A stretch of DNA of 64,000 nucleotides from Toxonevra muliebris (GCA_963691655.1 OY829328.1:81534400-81598399), one strand, 5' to 3'. Shown: positions 1 through 11,450, counted from the first letter of the stretch. Translations and numbers: made by a program. Notes: generated from the letters alone by a model not told the origin.

Positions 1-435
1 ATATCAAATAATGAGAATTCAGGTTATAAGGAAGGTGCCCCGCCCTCTCTTTCCCAACCCATCCACGTTTCTCTTGCAGCATGATTTTAACCTTATACGA
101 AATCTCACTACTCTACTGTAATGTATTAGAATTGTATGGGAGGTGCCACGCCCACTTACTCAAAACTCTATATTTTTAATTTGTGACATCTTTCGGTGAC
201 AAGCGGATATGTGAACTCAAATTGGTTTAGATCGGATTAAAATACTGAAAACGTATAGTATAAGGGGCAAACAAACAAACGAACAGATTCAACAGCATTC
301 AATTTTATATATGTATATATAAATTTTATTTAAAGTTATTATGATTACAGAGTAGGCATATGAAAAATTATTTGAAATTCATAATGATTAAATTAAGTTT
401 TGCGATAGATTGAAATTGGATTACTTTTATGATCG
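1..435. other. 3' flank of cathepsin gene A
   Basis: No gene is seen. On the minus strand a poly(A) signal AATAAA lies at 325-330, about 106 bases past the stop of gene A; this is the same spacing as in the other copies. Further left the sequence differs from the 3' flank of genes B-F, so the duplicated unit appears to end here. A stretch rich in AAAC repeats near 270-290 resembles common insect repeats. Confidence 0.5.
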
Positions 436-1660
436 TTACAATTCTAACGACTCAGCTCTTGGATAACTGGCAGCAGTAGCAATACCACATTGATTATTCT
501 TATTGCGTGACATTTTTACATAACCATTTTCGCCCCAATCTTCACCCCATGAATTTTTAACTAACCAATAATCTTTACCATTTTCCGAACCATAACCAAT
601 CACTAATACAGCATGACCCAATTCCGTTGAACTACATTCCTCCTTATGGTATACTCCACCGTCATAATGCAAAAATGAACCCTCAAGGCCGTCAATAGCA
701 ACCGCAATGGGACCAACAAACGCCACAGCTTCAAGTAGTTTCTGTTCATCGCCACTTGCAATATTTGTGAATCCAGTAACGGTAGCACCGATGGTATACG
801 GGCTAAAACGACATGTACCTTGTTTGGCTTCATATGGATAAGAATCTTCAGTATCAATGCCATTATTATATTCAATATATGAGAAAGCACTATTCATCCA
901 GCCACCAGAACAGCCATTATTACCATATTTTATAGTACAGTCAACTAAATTTTGTTCAGAGAGTGAAACAAGTTGCCCGTTTTTTATGAAATGTTGACCC
1001 TCTAGAGCACCAGTGGCAGAGAAAGCCCAACATGAACCGCAAAGTAGTTGTCCTTAAAATGAAAGAAATACTAAATATCCGAATTACTCTTGTGGAAACT
1101 TCAGGATCCTTCATACTTTGATCCTTAACTGGCGTTACCGCGCCTCTTTCTCTCCAGTCCATAGTATCAGGTACTTTCATATTGGTTAGTGGAACAAAAG
1201 TGCTGAAATTTCTACTTTTAAAAATATTTTGTTTTTCTCTTAAAAAAGCGACGATTTGAAGGAAATTAAATTTAACAAACCCCAAATTTCGATCCGGCGA
1301 TGACTGTTTATATCCATTCAGAGTGCCTCTCATTTCGTGTGATAATTTATCAGAGAATTGATTCAAACTTTGTTTGTATGACACCTTTCCGGCTTCAAAC
1401 AATCGATTGTGTTTCTCGATGAGATATTTATTTTCTTTGAAAATTTTAAAACGCAAGCTCTCCTCACTTTCAGAATTGTAATGTTTACGATGTTTCTCCT
1501 TTTGATAAAATCAAAATATTTTTGTGTTTGCAAAGGAAATTTAAATAAATATATTACAAATGCAAACCTTGAAAGTCTGCCATGCATCTAGATCTACATC
1601 TTCTAAGGGGATTGCACATGCAAAAGCCACAACTGCTAGAAGGAGGATTACTTTACGCAT
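436..1660 (-). CDS. Cathepsin L-like cysteine protease, copy A
   Basis: Secreted or lysosomal papain-family (C1A) endopeptidase made as a zymogen. I assemble four exons on the minus strand: 1660-1568, 1498-1281, 1202-1117 and 1052-436, with GT-AG introns of 64-78 bases, giving 337 residues. Residues 1-16 are a hydrophobic signal peptide ending FACA. The propeptide carries a full ERFNIN pattern (E-x3-R-x3-F-x2-N-x3-I-x3-N) and LNQFSD. The mature part starts near VPDTMDW and has the active-site CGSCW (Cys 140), the CSGG motif, the catalytic His in LGHAVLVIGYG and Asn in LVKNSWG. Two things are unusual: the loop between the oxyanion Gln and the first Cys of CGSC reads RQLL, two residues longer than normal, and the C-terminus ends RAESLEL instead of TV. 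The start codon is shared by all copies. The family is certain; whether this copy is active is not known. Confidence 0.9.
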
Positions 1661-1770
1661 TCTTATGGGTTCTATTATTGAAATCCATGTACATAAAAAT
1701 AGAATAGAAAATATATTTGTTTAGGTTCAATTCACAGAGCAGGTGAAAATTACAAATCGGAAATTAAATA

Positions 1771-1777
1771 GTTATAC
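1771..1777 (-). promoter_or_regulatory. TATA-like box of gene A
   Basis: GTATAAC lies in a CCCTGTATAACTATTT context about 112 bases upstream of the start codon. The same block sits 91-112 bases upstream of genes B, D, E and F. The assignment as a TATA box is inferred from conservation and spacing only. Confidence 0.35.
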
Positions 1778-3149
1778 AGGGTAAACCTTTAAGGGTCACG
1801 ATGAAAGTCGTTTTTACTTCGTCCTACGAATAGATAGGCAACGTGTTCATACTCAGACCGTGTTTCAACTTCGTTCATCCTCTCTTCCTTTATAATGCTT
1901 TATCGGAGTAGTAACACGGTCTAAGTTGAAATAGAGTAACTTCAAAAAAAAAATAAATCCATAGATCCCCGCCAATTAACGACTCAGGTTTCAGAGCTGG
2001 CATCCTTTCCTTAGTTCCTGTAAACTGATAAAACAGCGACCAGTCGAAAGATGGGATCCGATCGCAGGATTTCAGTGGTAATTGTTGATTCCCATCAAAA
2101 AGGTACTGGACCTATTTATCAAATCTGAATTATCACTTGCCTTAATTGCTACCCAACTGGTGAATTATTCTGTGTAACTTGACTCGACTTGACTTAACTG
2201 TTTTTCAATAACACTATGAAGATTATGAAGTCGGTTTCTTCATTTTATAGTAAAATTCTAATTAGTTCGAAGTAAAGATAAGTGGAAAAACTAATTTCTA
2301 AAGTATTTTCAAATTAAGTAATTTGTTATTGGAAATCTCAGCACTATCTCCGGTTGATTTCTCTTATCATTTATTAACAATATTAAGTGGAGTGGAGTGT
2401 GACACTTCAACTAATCTAGACTTATAAACATTGTATATTATGATTGGCATTAGTAATTGTTTGAATTGATTTTTAAACGCTTTGTTTAAAATGTTAACAC
2501 TGAGATTTTCTAAAACGATAATAAATTTATTAAATAAAATTAATGGTAATTTATCAGATTGTGTAAAATGTTTCCATGTATTTTAAAATGCGTAAGGAGT
2601 GAATGCGACATCTAAGTTATTTCAAAGATTCCAAATCTGATATTTTACTATAGAATAGGACAAACGATACAAATGTAACTTATGAACTGGAAAGGAAATG
2701 CTATAACTACTTAGTTGGAAAAATTACTGATATATCGTAGGCAGATATCCAATCACCAGCACAGCAAGAAATTCGGTTTTATGGATTTCAATGTCAACTC
2801 AAGGCAGTAAAAATTCTAAGCCGGACATTTGTCAGTGAAGAATGACACCCTCGTAAGCGCAACTCGACTGTAGAAATGTAGTCCTGGTGAAGACTATATT
2901 TGAAAACAAAAATCCAAGAAATTATATTAAAAAGTCATTTCGAATACACAATGAAATCGGCTCGATGCGTTCCACGAATTTTGAATGACGGCCAACAAAA
3001 ATGCAGGAATTGGCTTTCTTCAATATTTCTTTGCAGCTACATCTGAAAATGGAACGGAATAAAGTCGGAACTGGTGATGAAGCCATTTACCTATATGTTT
3101 CCATAAGTACGATCCAGAAACCATATTTCCAGACACTGACAAACAAAAC

Positions 3150-4345
3150 AAGAAAGAGTTTGTATCCGCTGAACTGAGCCTTCTTATAAAAAATAAGAGA
3201 ACATTTTGAAGAAATTTGCAAAAAAGTCAGAGTCCGACAACAAATGATCTCAAGAGACTTTCAAAAGAAGAGAGAAATAACACAACTGCTGAGTTTCTCA
3301 AACGACTTGACCCGACGACAAAAGATTACGAATACAACTCGAGGAGAGCAACGCAGTATCTAAAACGCCCAACCAAAAGAAATGCTGCTATTGCAGATAA
3401 CAACGGCACACGGTGTAGAACAAATGCAGAAAAGGTAGAATCATTCGCACAGTATTTATTCGCTGTTTTTCAACCTTACTTAGAATACGATACTTGTGGA
3501 AAGATTTAGATATTGAATTTCTTAGATTCGCCTTGCCAGATGAGTCTCCCAATACGACAAACCTCTCCAACGAAAGTCCAACGAGAAATCAAGGCACTAA
3601 ATCATAAAAAATCTCCCGGTTTTGATAAAATCGATGGCAAAGTTCTACAGAATTTACCATGAAAATGCAACTTATTTCTTACGCTTATATACAATGCCAT
3701 ATTAAGATTAGATTACTTCACAAGTCAATGGAAGTGTGCAGAGGTATTTGTTATGATTCCAAAGCCGAATAAGCCGGACGGAGAAATGTATGATGTCCTA
3801 CCATCCACCATCCAATTAGCTTGTTGGTAGCTTTCTCCAAAGTATTTGAGGGAATACTTTTGAGAAGACTGCAACCAGTTTTAGACGAACTTAACGTAGT
3901 ACCGAAACATTAGTTTGGATTTAGGAAAGATCACGGAACTCCGGAACAATGCCACTGAATCGTCAATATTATAATTGTGAGCTTAGAAACCCAAAAAAAT
4001 ATTGTTCAGCTGTCTTTCTAGATGTACAATATTTATCTCTCGGTGCTCACCTCGAACGTAGATTGACTTGAAAACACACACATTAAAACAAAACAGTTAC
4101 AAATAAACATTAAAACGAAAAAAATGTACTGGTTATTCAGGCGGAATTCTCAACTATCTCTCGAAAATAAAGTGAGACTCTATAAGGCAATATTAGAACC
4201 AGTATGGACCTATGCTGTACAGCTGTGGGAAACGGCGAGCAACTCTAACATAGAGATCTTGCAATGTTATTAATCAAAAACACCTAGAACTATTGTAGAT
4301 GCACCTTGGTTTCTAATTAATGAACAGATACCTTTAGACCTCAAC
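3150..4345 (+). mobile_element. Dead jockey-like LINE fragment in block 1
   Basis: Translating all three frames gives pieces of a non-LTR retrotransposon polyprotein. The region before the reverse transcriptase (3216-3509) reads KDYEYNSRRATQYLKR and FAQYLFAVFQPYLEYDT, a typical jockey-clade linker. Later pieces read LNHKKSPGFDKIDG and LVAFSKVFEGILLRRL, then a thumb region with LSLENKVRLYKAIL. Many stops and frameshifts, plus a deletion of the catalytic YADD region near 4030, show it is long dead. It moved as part of the cathepsin duplication unit and not by recent transposition. Confidence 0.75.
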
Positions 4346-4553
4346 ATTTTCTTTTATTTTGGGGTCAAAAGAAAGCTCAGATCATTTCCTTTGTGAACTT
4401 TCAGGTTCAACAGCAAGCTGAGGCTTGTATTGTCCCTGTTCTCATTATTCCCACTCGAAATGATGGTATCTTTGTATTGATGATTGAATATAAAATAATT
4501 AATAAACAAATTTACAAGTTTTTTTTAAATATGCTGAAAAATTGTAACCTTTT

Positions 4554-4559
4554 TTTATT
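4554..4559 (-). terminator. Poly(A) signal of gene B
   Basis: AATAAA on the minus strand about 103 bases past the stop of gene B. The position is conserved in copies C, E and F and close in A and D. Confidence 0.55.
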
Positions 4560-4661
4560 TTAAATTTAGTTATTGTGATTATTACATTACTTAAGTTTTC
4601 CGATGAATAGAAACACGGTTACTTTCTTGCTCGCTTCACTTCTGACGAACTGAGCAATTAC

Positions 4662-5869
4662 TTAAACTGTTGGATAACTGGCAGCTGTAGCAATACCACA
4701 TTGATTATTCTTATTGCGTGACATTTTTATATAACCTTTATCGCCCCATCCTTCACCCCATGAATTTTTAACTAACCAATAGTCTTGACCATTTTCCGAA
4801 CCATAACCAACCACTAATACACCATGAGTCAAATCCGTTGAACTACATTCAGGGTTATCGTATACTTCACTGGTATAATGTGTAAATGAACTCGAACTTG
4901 CGTCAATAGCAACCGAAATGGGACCAACAGACGCTACAGCTTCAAGCAGTTTCTGTTCATCACCACTTGGAATATTTGTGAATCCAGTATCGGTAGCACC
5001 GACGGTATTCGGGTGAAATTCACATTCATCCTCCCCATCCATATATGGATAAGAATCTTCAGTATCAATGCCATTATTATTTTTAATATATGAGAAAGCA
5101 TTATTCATCCAGCCACCAGCACAGCCATAATCATCATATTTTTCAGAACAGTCAATTAAATTTTGTTCAGAGAGTGAAACAAGTTGCCCGGTTTTTATGA
5201 AATGTTGACCCTCTAGAGCACCAGTGGCAGAGAAAGCCCAACATGCACCGCATTGTCCTTAAAATGAAAGAAATACTAAATATACGAATTTCTGTAGTTG
5301 AAACTTCAGGATCCTTTATACCTTGATTCTTAACCGGCGTTACCGCGCCTCTTTCTCTCCAGTCCATAGTATCAGGTATTTTCATGTTGGTTGGCGAAAC
5401 AAAAGTGCTAAAATTTCTACGTTTAAAAAAATATTTTTTTTTTATTAAAAAAAAAACAACTATTTGTAGGAAATTATATTTAACAAACCCCAAATTACGA
5501 TCCGGCAAATACTGTTTATATCCATTCAGAGTGCCTCTCATTTCGTGTGATAATTTATCAGAGAATTCATTTAAAATTTGTTTGTATGACACCTTTCCGG
5601 CTTCAAACAATCGATTGTGCTTCTCGATGAGATATTTATTTTCTTTGAAAATTTTAAAACGCAAATATTCCTCACTTTCAGAATAGAATCTTTTATCATG
5701 TTTCTCCTTTTGATAAAATCAAAATATTTTTGTGATTGCAAGGAAATTTGAATATTTAAATGTAGTATGTATAAATGCAAACCTTAAAAGTCTCCCATTC
5801 ATCTAGATCTTCCAAGGGAATTGCACACGCAAAAGCCACAACTGCCAGAAGGAGGATTACTGTACGCAT
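4662..5869 (-). CDS. Cathepsin L-like cysteine protease, copy B
   Basis: C1A protease zymogen, 328 residues, from four exons: 5869-5783, 5706-5489, 5407-5322 and 5257-4662. All introns are GT-AG and all phases agree. It has a signal peptide, an ERFNIN propeptide and FSD motif. The mature domain has CGACW (active-site Cys about 136; Ala replaces the usual Ser before it), CAGG in place of CSGG, His in [11 protein letters not shown] and Asn in LVKNSWG. Exon 1 is two codons shorter than in the other copies. The C-terminus is SYPTV. It shares CGACW with copy D and lies head-to-tail with copy A, but its upstream sequence mirrors that of copy C. No disabling mutation is seen. Confidence 0.9.
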
Positions 5870-6560
5870 TTTTATGGAGTCTATTATTGAAAACCATGTA
5901 TATAAGAATAGAAGAGAAAATATATTAGTTTGAGTTCAATTCAATTCGGAAAGAAAATAGTTATACAGGGTAAACCTTTAGGGGTTACCATGAAACCCAT
6001 TTTCACTTCGTCCTACGAATAGATAGGAAAGGAAATATGTTCATTCTCAGGCCGGGTTTCAACTTCAACTTTATAATAAATGGTCTGAGTTGAAATATAA
6101 TGCCTTACAAAAAAAAAAGATTCATTGATCCTCGCTAATTAACAACTCAGGTCTCAGAGCTGACATCCTTTCCTTAGTTTCTGTAAAGCGATGAAACAGC
6201 GACCAGTCGAAAGATGGGATCCGATCGCAGGATTTCAGTGGTAATTGTTGCTTCCCATCAAAAAGGTACTGGACCTATTTATCAAATCTGAAATATCACT
6301 TGCCTTAATAGTTACCCAACTCGTGAATTATTCTGCGTATCTTGACTCGACTTGACTTGATTTAACTGTTTTTCAATAACACTATGAAGATTATGAAGTC
6401 GGCTTCTTCATTTTATAGTAAAATTCTAATTAGTTCGAAATAAAGATAAGTGGAAAAACTAATTTGTAAAGAATTTTCAATTTATTTTCACTATTAATAT
6501 TAATTTTTAAACCTATTTTTTAACTTCGATTGATAATATTTTAAATATTTTTATTGTTAT
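5870..6560. repeat. Left arm of the B/C inverted duplication
   Basis: Upstream region of gene B. It is the reverse complement, with scattered differences, of 8985-9644 upstream of gene C. Both arms contain a segment (here about 6481-6560, centred on TATTAATATTAATTTTTAA) that is absent from the corresponding place upstream of A, D and F, so B and C derive from one inverted duplication. Confidence 0.75.
5960..5966 (-). promoter_or_regulatory. TATA-like box of gene B
   Basis: GTATAAC in the conserved CCCTGTATAACTATTT block, about 91-97 bases upstream of the start codon. As in gene F, a stretch between the box and the start codon present in A and D is missing. Inferred from conservation. Confidence 0.35.
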
Positions 6561-7470
6561 GGTTCCACGTTAATTTAAAAATGTTACATTTCACTCATAT
6601 ATCTTAGTTTTAAGTATTACATTGTATCTAATTAGCTAACACAAGGTGTTTCAAAAGTTATCACTCTTTTTCTTGCTATTCATTTATGGCACAACAGCTC
6701 ATGAAGAGCCTAGACCGAGTTTTTTTCGTATCTATTCATGTTGTATGAGCTATATTTGTAGGTACACAAACGAACGGTAAAGTGAAAAGCTTTTCTTGGA
6801 AAATTTTTACTCTCAAGAGTTGGTACAGTGTAGAAAAATTTGCATTTTCTATTTTTGATTATTTGACTGTGACGATTAAACTCAGGCACCGTGCGTGACA
6901 GTCCAACACACTAACCACTAGGCTACAGCAACCCTTCGATTTGATTTGATATTTTCCATCATTTTTCTTCATTTTTTTTCAAAGTTGGTCTTCAGAGCTT
7001 GCGAGAGCTTGTGGCTTCTTGATATTCTGCTTTCTGTTTACTTCACTAATGTCAAAGTCATAAGACACGATTTGACAAAAATGAGAGCATCTTCCAATAG
7101 GTGATGTTTTTTGCGCCACCTTCTCAAAACTCATGGTCGTTTAAAATAACAAATACAATTTCGTTTTAGCGAATTATTTAACCAAATCTTAGTTTTTTTT
7201 TAATTAAAAGGGCACGTAAGAGGAATTTTAGAAAAGTGGGAGTCCGGAGCAAAGTAGCTAAAAGAGGTAAAATTTGTCATTATGGTCTCTCAACGGCAAC
7301 TCTGTTTAGTACTGAGGCGCTAACAGCAGTTCGCTAAGTTCGCTGAAAACAGAACAGACAGATACAATGTTTTTTTTTTTTTTTTATTTATTTATATGCG
7401 CTATTTTCTTCATTTCGATAGATCCACCTTTCAAAACATAATTGGAGCTGCTTTTGCACCTTTTGAGCTC
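6561..7470. other. Spacer between the B/C arms; tRNA-like segment
   Basis: No gene is seen. At about 6850-6940 on the minus strand there is a tRNA-like segment with a box A resembling TAGCCTAGTGGTTAGTG and a weak box B (GAGTTTAATCG). The acceptor ends do not pair well, so it is a degenerate tRNA-derived repeat and not a tRNA gene. A TIR-like GGTGTTTCAAAA occurs near 6645. A run of T is present at 7370-7386. Confidence 0.4.
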
Positions 7471-7479
7471 CTTACTATG

Positions 7480-8100
7480 GATGGTCCAATTTAATTAAGT
7501 TTCTGGATCGTACTTATAGTAACATATATATGGCTTCAGCACCAATTACGACTTCATTCTGTTCAGTTTTCGGATGTAGCTGCAAAGAAATATTGGGCAA
7601 AACGAATTCCTGCATTTTTTGGCCGTCATTCAAAATTCGTCGAACGCATCAAATCGATTTCATTGTGTATTCGAATTGACTTTTTAATATAATTTCTTGG
7701 ATTTTTGTTTTCAAATTTAATCTTCACCTACTACTTTTCTACAGTCGAGTTGCGCTTACGAGGGTGCCGTTCTTCATAGACAAATGTCCGGCCTAGAATT
7801 TTTACTGCCTTGAGTTGACATTGAAATCCATAAAATCGAATTTCTTGCTGTGATGGTGATTGAATATCTGCCTACGTTATATCAGTAATTTTACCAACAA
7901 AGTAGTTATAGCATTTCCTTCCCAGTTGATAAGTTACATTTGTATCGTTCGTCCTATTCTATAGTAAAATATCAGATTTGGAATCTTTGAAACCACTTGG
8001 ATGACGTATTCACTCCTTATGCATTTTGAAATACATGAAAACATTTTTTACTATCTGATAAATTACCATCAACTTAGCCAACTTTTGTTAGTCCCCTCGT
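7480..8100 (-). mobile_element. Jockey-block 5' remnant upstream of gene C
   Basis: This matches, in the same orientation, the outer part of the jockey-bearing block at 35390-36030 and, in reverse, 2980-3110. The reverse transcriptase-linker ORF is missing here, so only the 5' side of the old insertion is kept. Confidence 0.6.
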
Positions 8101-8260
8101 AACTTGAACACTCTCATTTTTAATTAGGCATTTTTCTTTAATGAATTTATTGTCGTTTTAGAAAATCCCAGTGTTAATATTTTAAACAAAGTGTTTATAA
8201 ATCAATTCAGACTAATGGCAATCATAATATATAATGTTTATAGGTCCAGATTAGTTGATT

Positions 8261-8707
8261 TATTATTATTATTTGAAGGAAGGACGACTCGAAAGTCAGG
8301 CACTGCGACCTATAAGATCTTTTGTACCAAAGTCCTAAGAAAAAAAGAAAGAAAGAAAGGAAGGGAGAAAGAAAGATAGATAAGAAACATACCCAAGCCG
8401 AGAATCGAAGTCGGGTCTCCAGAAACAAGAGTCTGGCACTCTTCCACTAGACCACAGTGGCGATGGTAGGACCTACAGTTTAACGCCGATTCCGAACGGC
8501 TATGTGGCAATTTTTTATCAGCTCGGTGGTTTTGCCATTACCAACCAAGGTGTGTATTTGTACACATTCTTATAATTCTCATCCACTTCATATCGATAGT
8601 GAATATATGAAGTTTATGAGAATTAACCACCAGACCAAGATGGGAATCGAACCCGCAACCTTCTGGATGAAAGTCTTGTGCACTATCCACTAGACTATCG
8701 AGGTCGT
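8261..8707 (-). mobile_element. SINE with two tRNA-like heads
   Basis: A 447-bp insertion flanked by a perfect 14-bp target duplication CAGATTAGTTGATT (8247-8260 and 8708-8721). The empty site is visible in the paralogous block near 36120. Read on the minus strand it starts with a tRNA-like head (about 8705-8630) with box A TAGTCTAGTGGATAGTG and box B GGGTTCGATTCCC. A second tRNA-like unit follows (about 8470-8392, box A TGGTCTAGTGG, weak box B), then a CTTT-rich tract and a tail of AAT repeats. tRNA-derived heads, a repeat tail and a target duplication are hallmarks of SINEs moved by a LINE. Confidence 0.8.
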
Positions 8708-8762
8708 CAGATTAGTTGATTGGTTGTCACATAAAAAAAAAATTACACTTTCCTCTGAATAT

Positions 8763-8854
8763 TCTTAATTAAATGATAAAAGAAATTAACCGACGATACC
8801 GAACCGAATTCTTAAATAAATGATAAAAGAAATTAGCCAGCGATACCGAACCGG
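8763..8854. repeat. Two tandem 46-bp units
   Basis: A segment beginning AATTCTTAA and ending GATACCGAACCG is present twice in a row with a few differences. It is single in the paralogous blocks, so this is a local tandem duplication upstream of gene C. Confidence 0.7.
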
Positions 8855-8984
8855 TGTTGAGATTTCTAATAACAAATTACTTCAATTTGATTTCAGTTTT
8901 AATTTGGTATAAAATTAAAGGAATTCCATTAATGTCAAACGCATCAATTATATGGGCTTCATTATATATATTATCGAAAATTGA

Positions 8985-9644
8985 ATCGAAATATTATCAA
9001 TGGAAGTTAATATATGGGTTTAAAAATTAATATTAATAGTGAAATATAAATTGCAAGTACTTTAGAAATTAGTTTTTCCACTTATCTTTACTTCGAACTA
9101 ATTAGAATTTCAATATAAAATAAAGAAATCGACTTCATAACCTTCATAGAGTTATTGAAAAGGAGTCGAATTGAGTCGAGGTAGAACAGTTCACTAGCTG
9201 GGTGTAACTATTAAGGCAAGTGATATTTCTGATTTGATAAATAGGTCCAGTACCTTTTGATGGGAAGCAACAATTACCACTGAAATCCTGCGATCGGATC
9301 CCATGTTTCGACTGGTCGCTGTTTCATAACTTTACAGGAACTAAAGAAAGGATGCCAGCGCTAAGACCTGAGTCGTTATTTGACGGGGATTAATGAGTAA
9401 ATTTTTTGGTAAGGGATTATATTTCAACTCAGACCGTACTCCTACTCCAATCATTCATTATATGTAAAGTTAAAGTTGAAACACTGTCTGAGTATGAACA
9501 TATTTCCCATCTATTCGTAGGACGAAGTGAAAACGGGGTTATTTCCGAATTGTAATTTTCACCTGCTCTGTGAATTGAACCTAAACTAACATATTTTCTC
9601 TTCTATTCTTATGTACATGGTTTTCAATAATAGACCTCATAAAA
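8985..9644. repeat. Right arm of the B/C inverted duplication
   Basis: Upstream region of gene C, reverse complement of 5870-6560. Relative to the other copies it has lost about 40 bases (near 9537) that contain the conserved TATA-like block. Confidence 0.75.
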
Positions 9645-10847
9645 ATGCGTATAGCAATTCTCCTTCTGGCGGTTGTGGCTGTTGCTTGTGCAATTCCCTT
9701 AAAAGGTCAAGATCTAGATGCATGGCAGACTTTCAAGGTTTGCATTTGTACTATATTTATTTAAATTTCCTTTGCAATCATTAAAATATTTTGATTATAT
9801 TAAAAGGAGAAACATCATAAACATTACAATTCCGAAAGTGAGGAGAATTTGCGTTTCAAAATTTTCAAAGAAAATAAATATCTCATCGAGAAACACAATC
9901 GATTGTTTGAAGCCGGAAAGGTGTCATACAAACAAATTTTAAATAAATTCTCTGATAAATTATCACACGAAATGAGAAAAACTGTGAATAGATATGATCA
10001 GTTTATGGCGTATCGAAATTTGGGGTTTGTTAAATTTAATTTCCTTCAAATAGTTGCTTTTTTAATAGAAAAAAATATATTTTTAAAAGTAGAAATTTTA
10101 GAACTTTTGTTCCGCTAACCAACATGAAAGTACCTGATACTATAGACTGGAGAAAAAGAGGAGCGGTAACGCCAGTTAAGGATCAAGGTATGAAGGATCC
10201 TGAAATTTCAACTAGAGAAATTCAGATATTTAGTATTTCTTTCATTTTAAGGACAATGCGGTTCATGTTGGGCTTTCTCTGCCATTGGTGCTCTAGAGGG
10301 CCAACATTTCATAAAAACCGGGCAACTTGTTTCACTCTCTGAACAAAATTTAATTGACTGTTCTGTAAAATATGGTAACGATGGCTGTTCTGGTGGCATG
10401 GAATTTAAGGCTTACTCATATATTAGGGAAAATAATGGCGTTGATACTGAAGATTCTTATCCGTACGAATTCAGACAAGGTAGATGTCGTTTTAGCCCGT
10501 ATACCATCGGTGCTATCGTTACTGGATACTCAAATATTACAAGTGGTGATGAGCAAAAACTGCTTGAAGCTGTGGTGTCTGTTGGTCCCATTGCGGTTGG
10601 TATTGACTCAAGTTCGAGTTCATTTCAACAATATACCAGTGGAGTATACCATAATGCGCTATGTAGTTCAACGGATTTGGATCATGCTGTATTAGTGGTT
10701 GGTTATGGTTCGGAAAGTGGTAAAGATTATTGGTTAGTTAAAAATTCATATGGTAAAAATTGGGGCGATAAGGGTTATATAAAAATGTCACGCAATAAGG
10801 ATAATCATTGTGGTATTGCTACTATTGCCACTTATCCAACAGTTTAA
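9645..10847 (+). CDS. Cathepsin L-like cysteine protease, copy C
   Basis: C1A protease zymogen of 330 residues from exons 9645-9737, 9807-10024, 10102-10187 and 10252-10847, all GT-AG with matching phases. The signal peptide ends VACA. The propeptide has ERFNIN and NKFSD, and the mature domain has QGQCGSCWAF (active-site Cys 138), CSGG, His in [11 protein letters not shown] and Asn in LVKNSYG. The Trp that normally follows the catalytic Asn-Ser is Tyr here (NSYG for NSWG), which is unusual. The propeptide has diverged most of all copies after the FSD motif. The conserved TATA-like block upstream is deleted, so expression may differ. The reading frame is intact. Confidence 0.9.
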
Positions 10848-11450
10848 GTAATTGCTCAGTTCGTCAGAAGTGAAGCGAGCAAGAAAGTAACCGTGTTTCT
10901 ATTCATCGGAAAACGTAAGTTATGTAATAATCACAATAACTAAATTTAAAATAAAAAAGGATTACAATTTATCAGCATATTTAAAAAAAAACTTGTAAAT
11001 TTGTTTATTAATTAATTTATATTTAATAATCAATACAAAGATACTATAATTTCGAGTGGGAATCATGACAACCGAGACACTACCACGTTCAACAGCTAGC
11101 GTCATGGGTGTTTCGAATTACTCGACGTTCATTTCGATGGATAAACATGTCTGAGCTCACTTTCGAACCTGAAAGTTCTCAAAGGAAATGACCTGAGCTT
11201 TCGTTTGACTCAAAAAAAAAAAATTTTAATAAATAAAATAAAAACGTTCCTTTTTGAAAAAAAAAGTCAAAACTATTTTTGATTCTGATAAAAAAAAATG
11301 GTAAAATTTTTTGCTTTTTTTTTTTTTGTTTTTTAAAAGACTGAGTAAAAATCTGTCGAAAACATGTAGGACGAAATTTTCTTAATACAATAGTTGATTA
11401 GTTACGTGAATCCGAACAGGGGCTATTTGACTAAAACGTCAAAATTCTCC
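10848..11450. repeat. 3' flank of gene C, shared with gene F
   Basis: The sequence downstream of C matches that downstream of F (37999-38500) to about 11445, beyond the point where E and the minus-strand genes enter the jockey block. C and F therefore share the same kind of right-hand flank. No gene is seen. Confidence 0.7.
10950..10955 (+). terminator. Poly(A) signal of gene C
   Basis: AATAAA about 103 bases past the stop codon, at the position conserved among the cathepsin copies. Confidence 0.55.

Larger units (their letters stand above)
1661..4560. repeat. Duplicated intergenic block, copy 1 (A-B)
   Basis: This 2.9-kb block is repeated, with point differences and indels, at 14923-17800 in the same orientation and at 33450-36843 in reverse. 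It carries the promoter region of gene A, a long non-coding stretch and a dead jockey-like LINE, and ends in the 3' flank of gene B. Copies 1 and 2 share an internal deletion that copy 3 lacks (junction near 4030). Confidence 0.85.

Noticed and set aside
603..890. Second open frame overlapping cathepsin A exon 4
   Set aside because: A shadow frame. Similar frames recur in each copy only because the coding exon is conserved.
8630..8705. Possible functional tRNA gene
   Set aside because: Boxes A and B are good, but the acceptor stem pairs poorly, the base before the anticodon is wrong, and it is inside a SINE with target duplications.
9718..9942. Open frame starting [10 protein letters not shown], repeated in several copies
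   Set aside because: It reads out of frame through intron 1 and exon 2 of the cathepsin genes.
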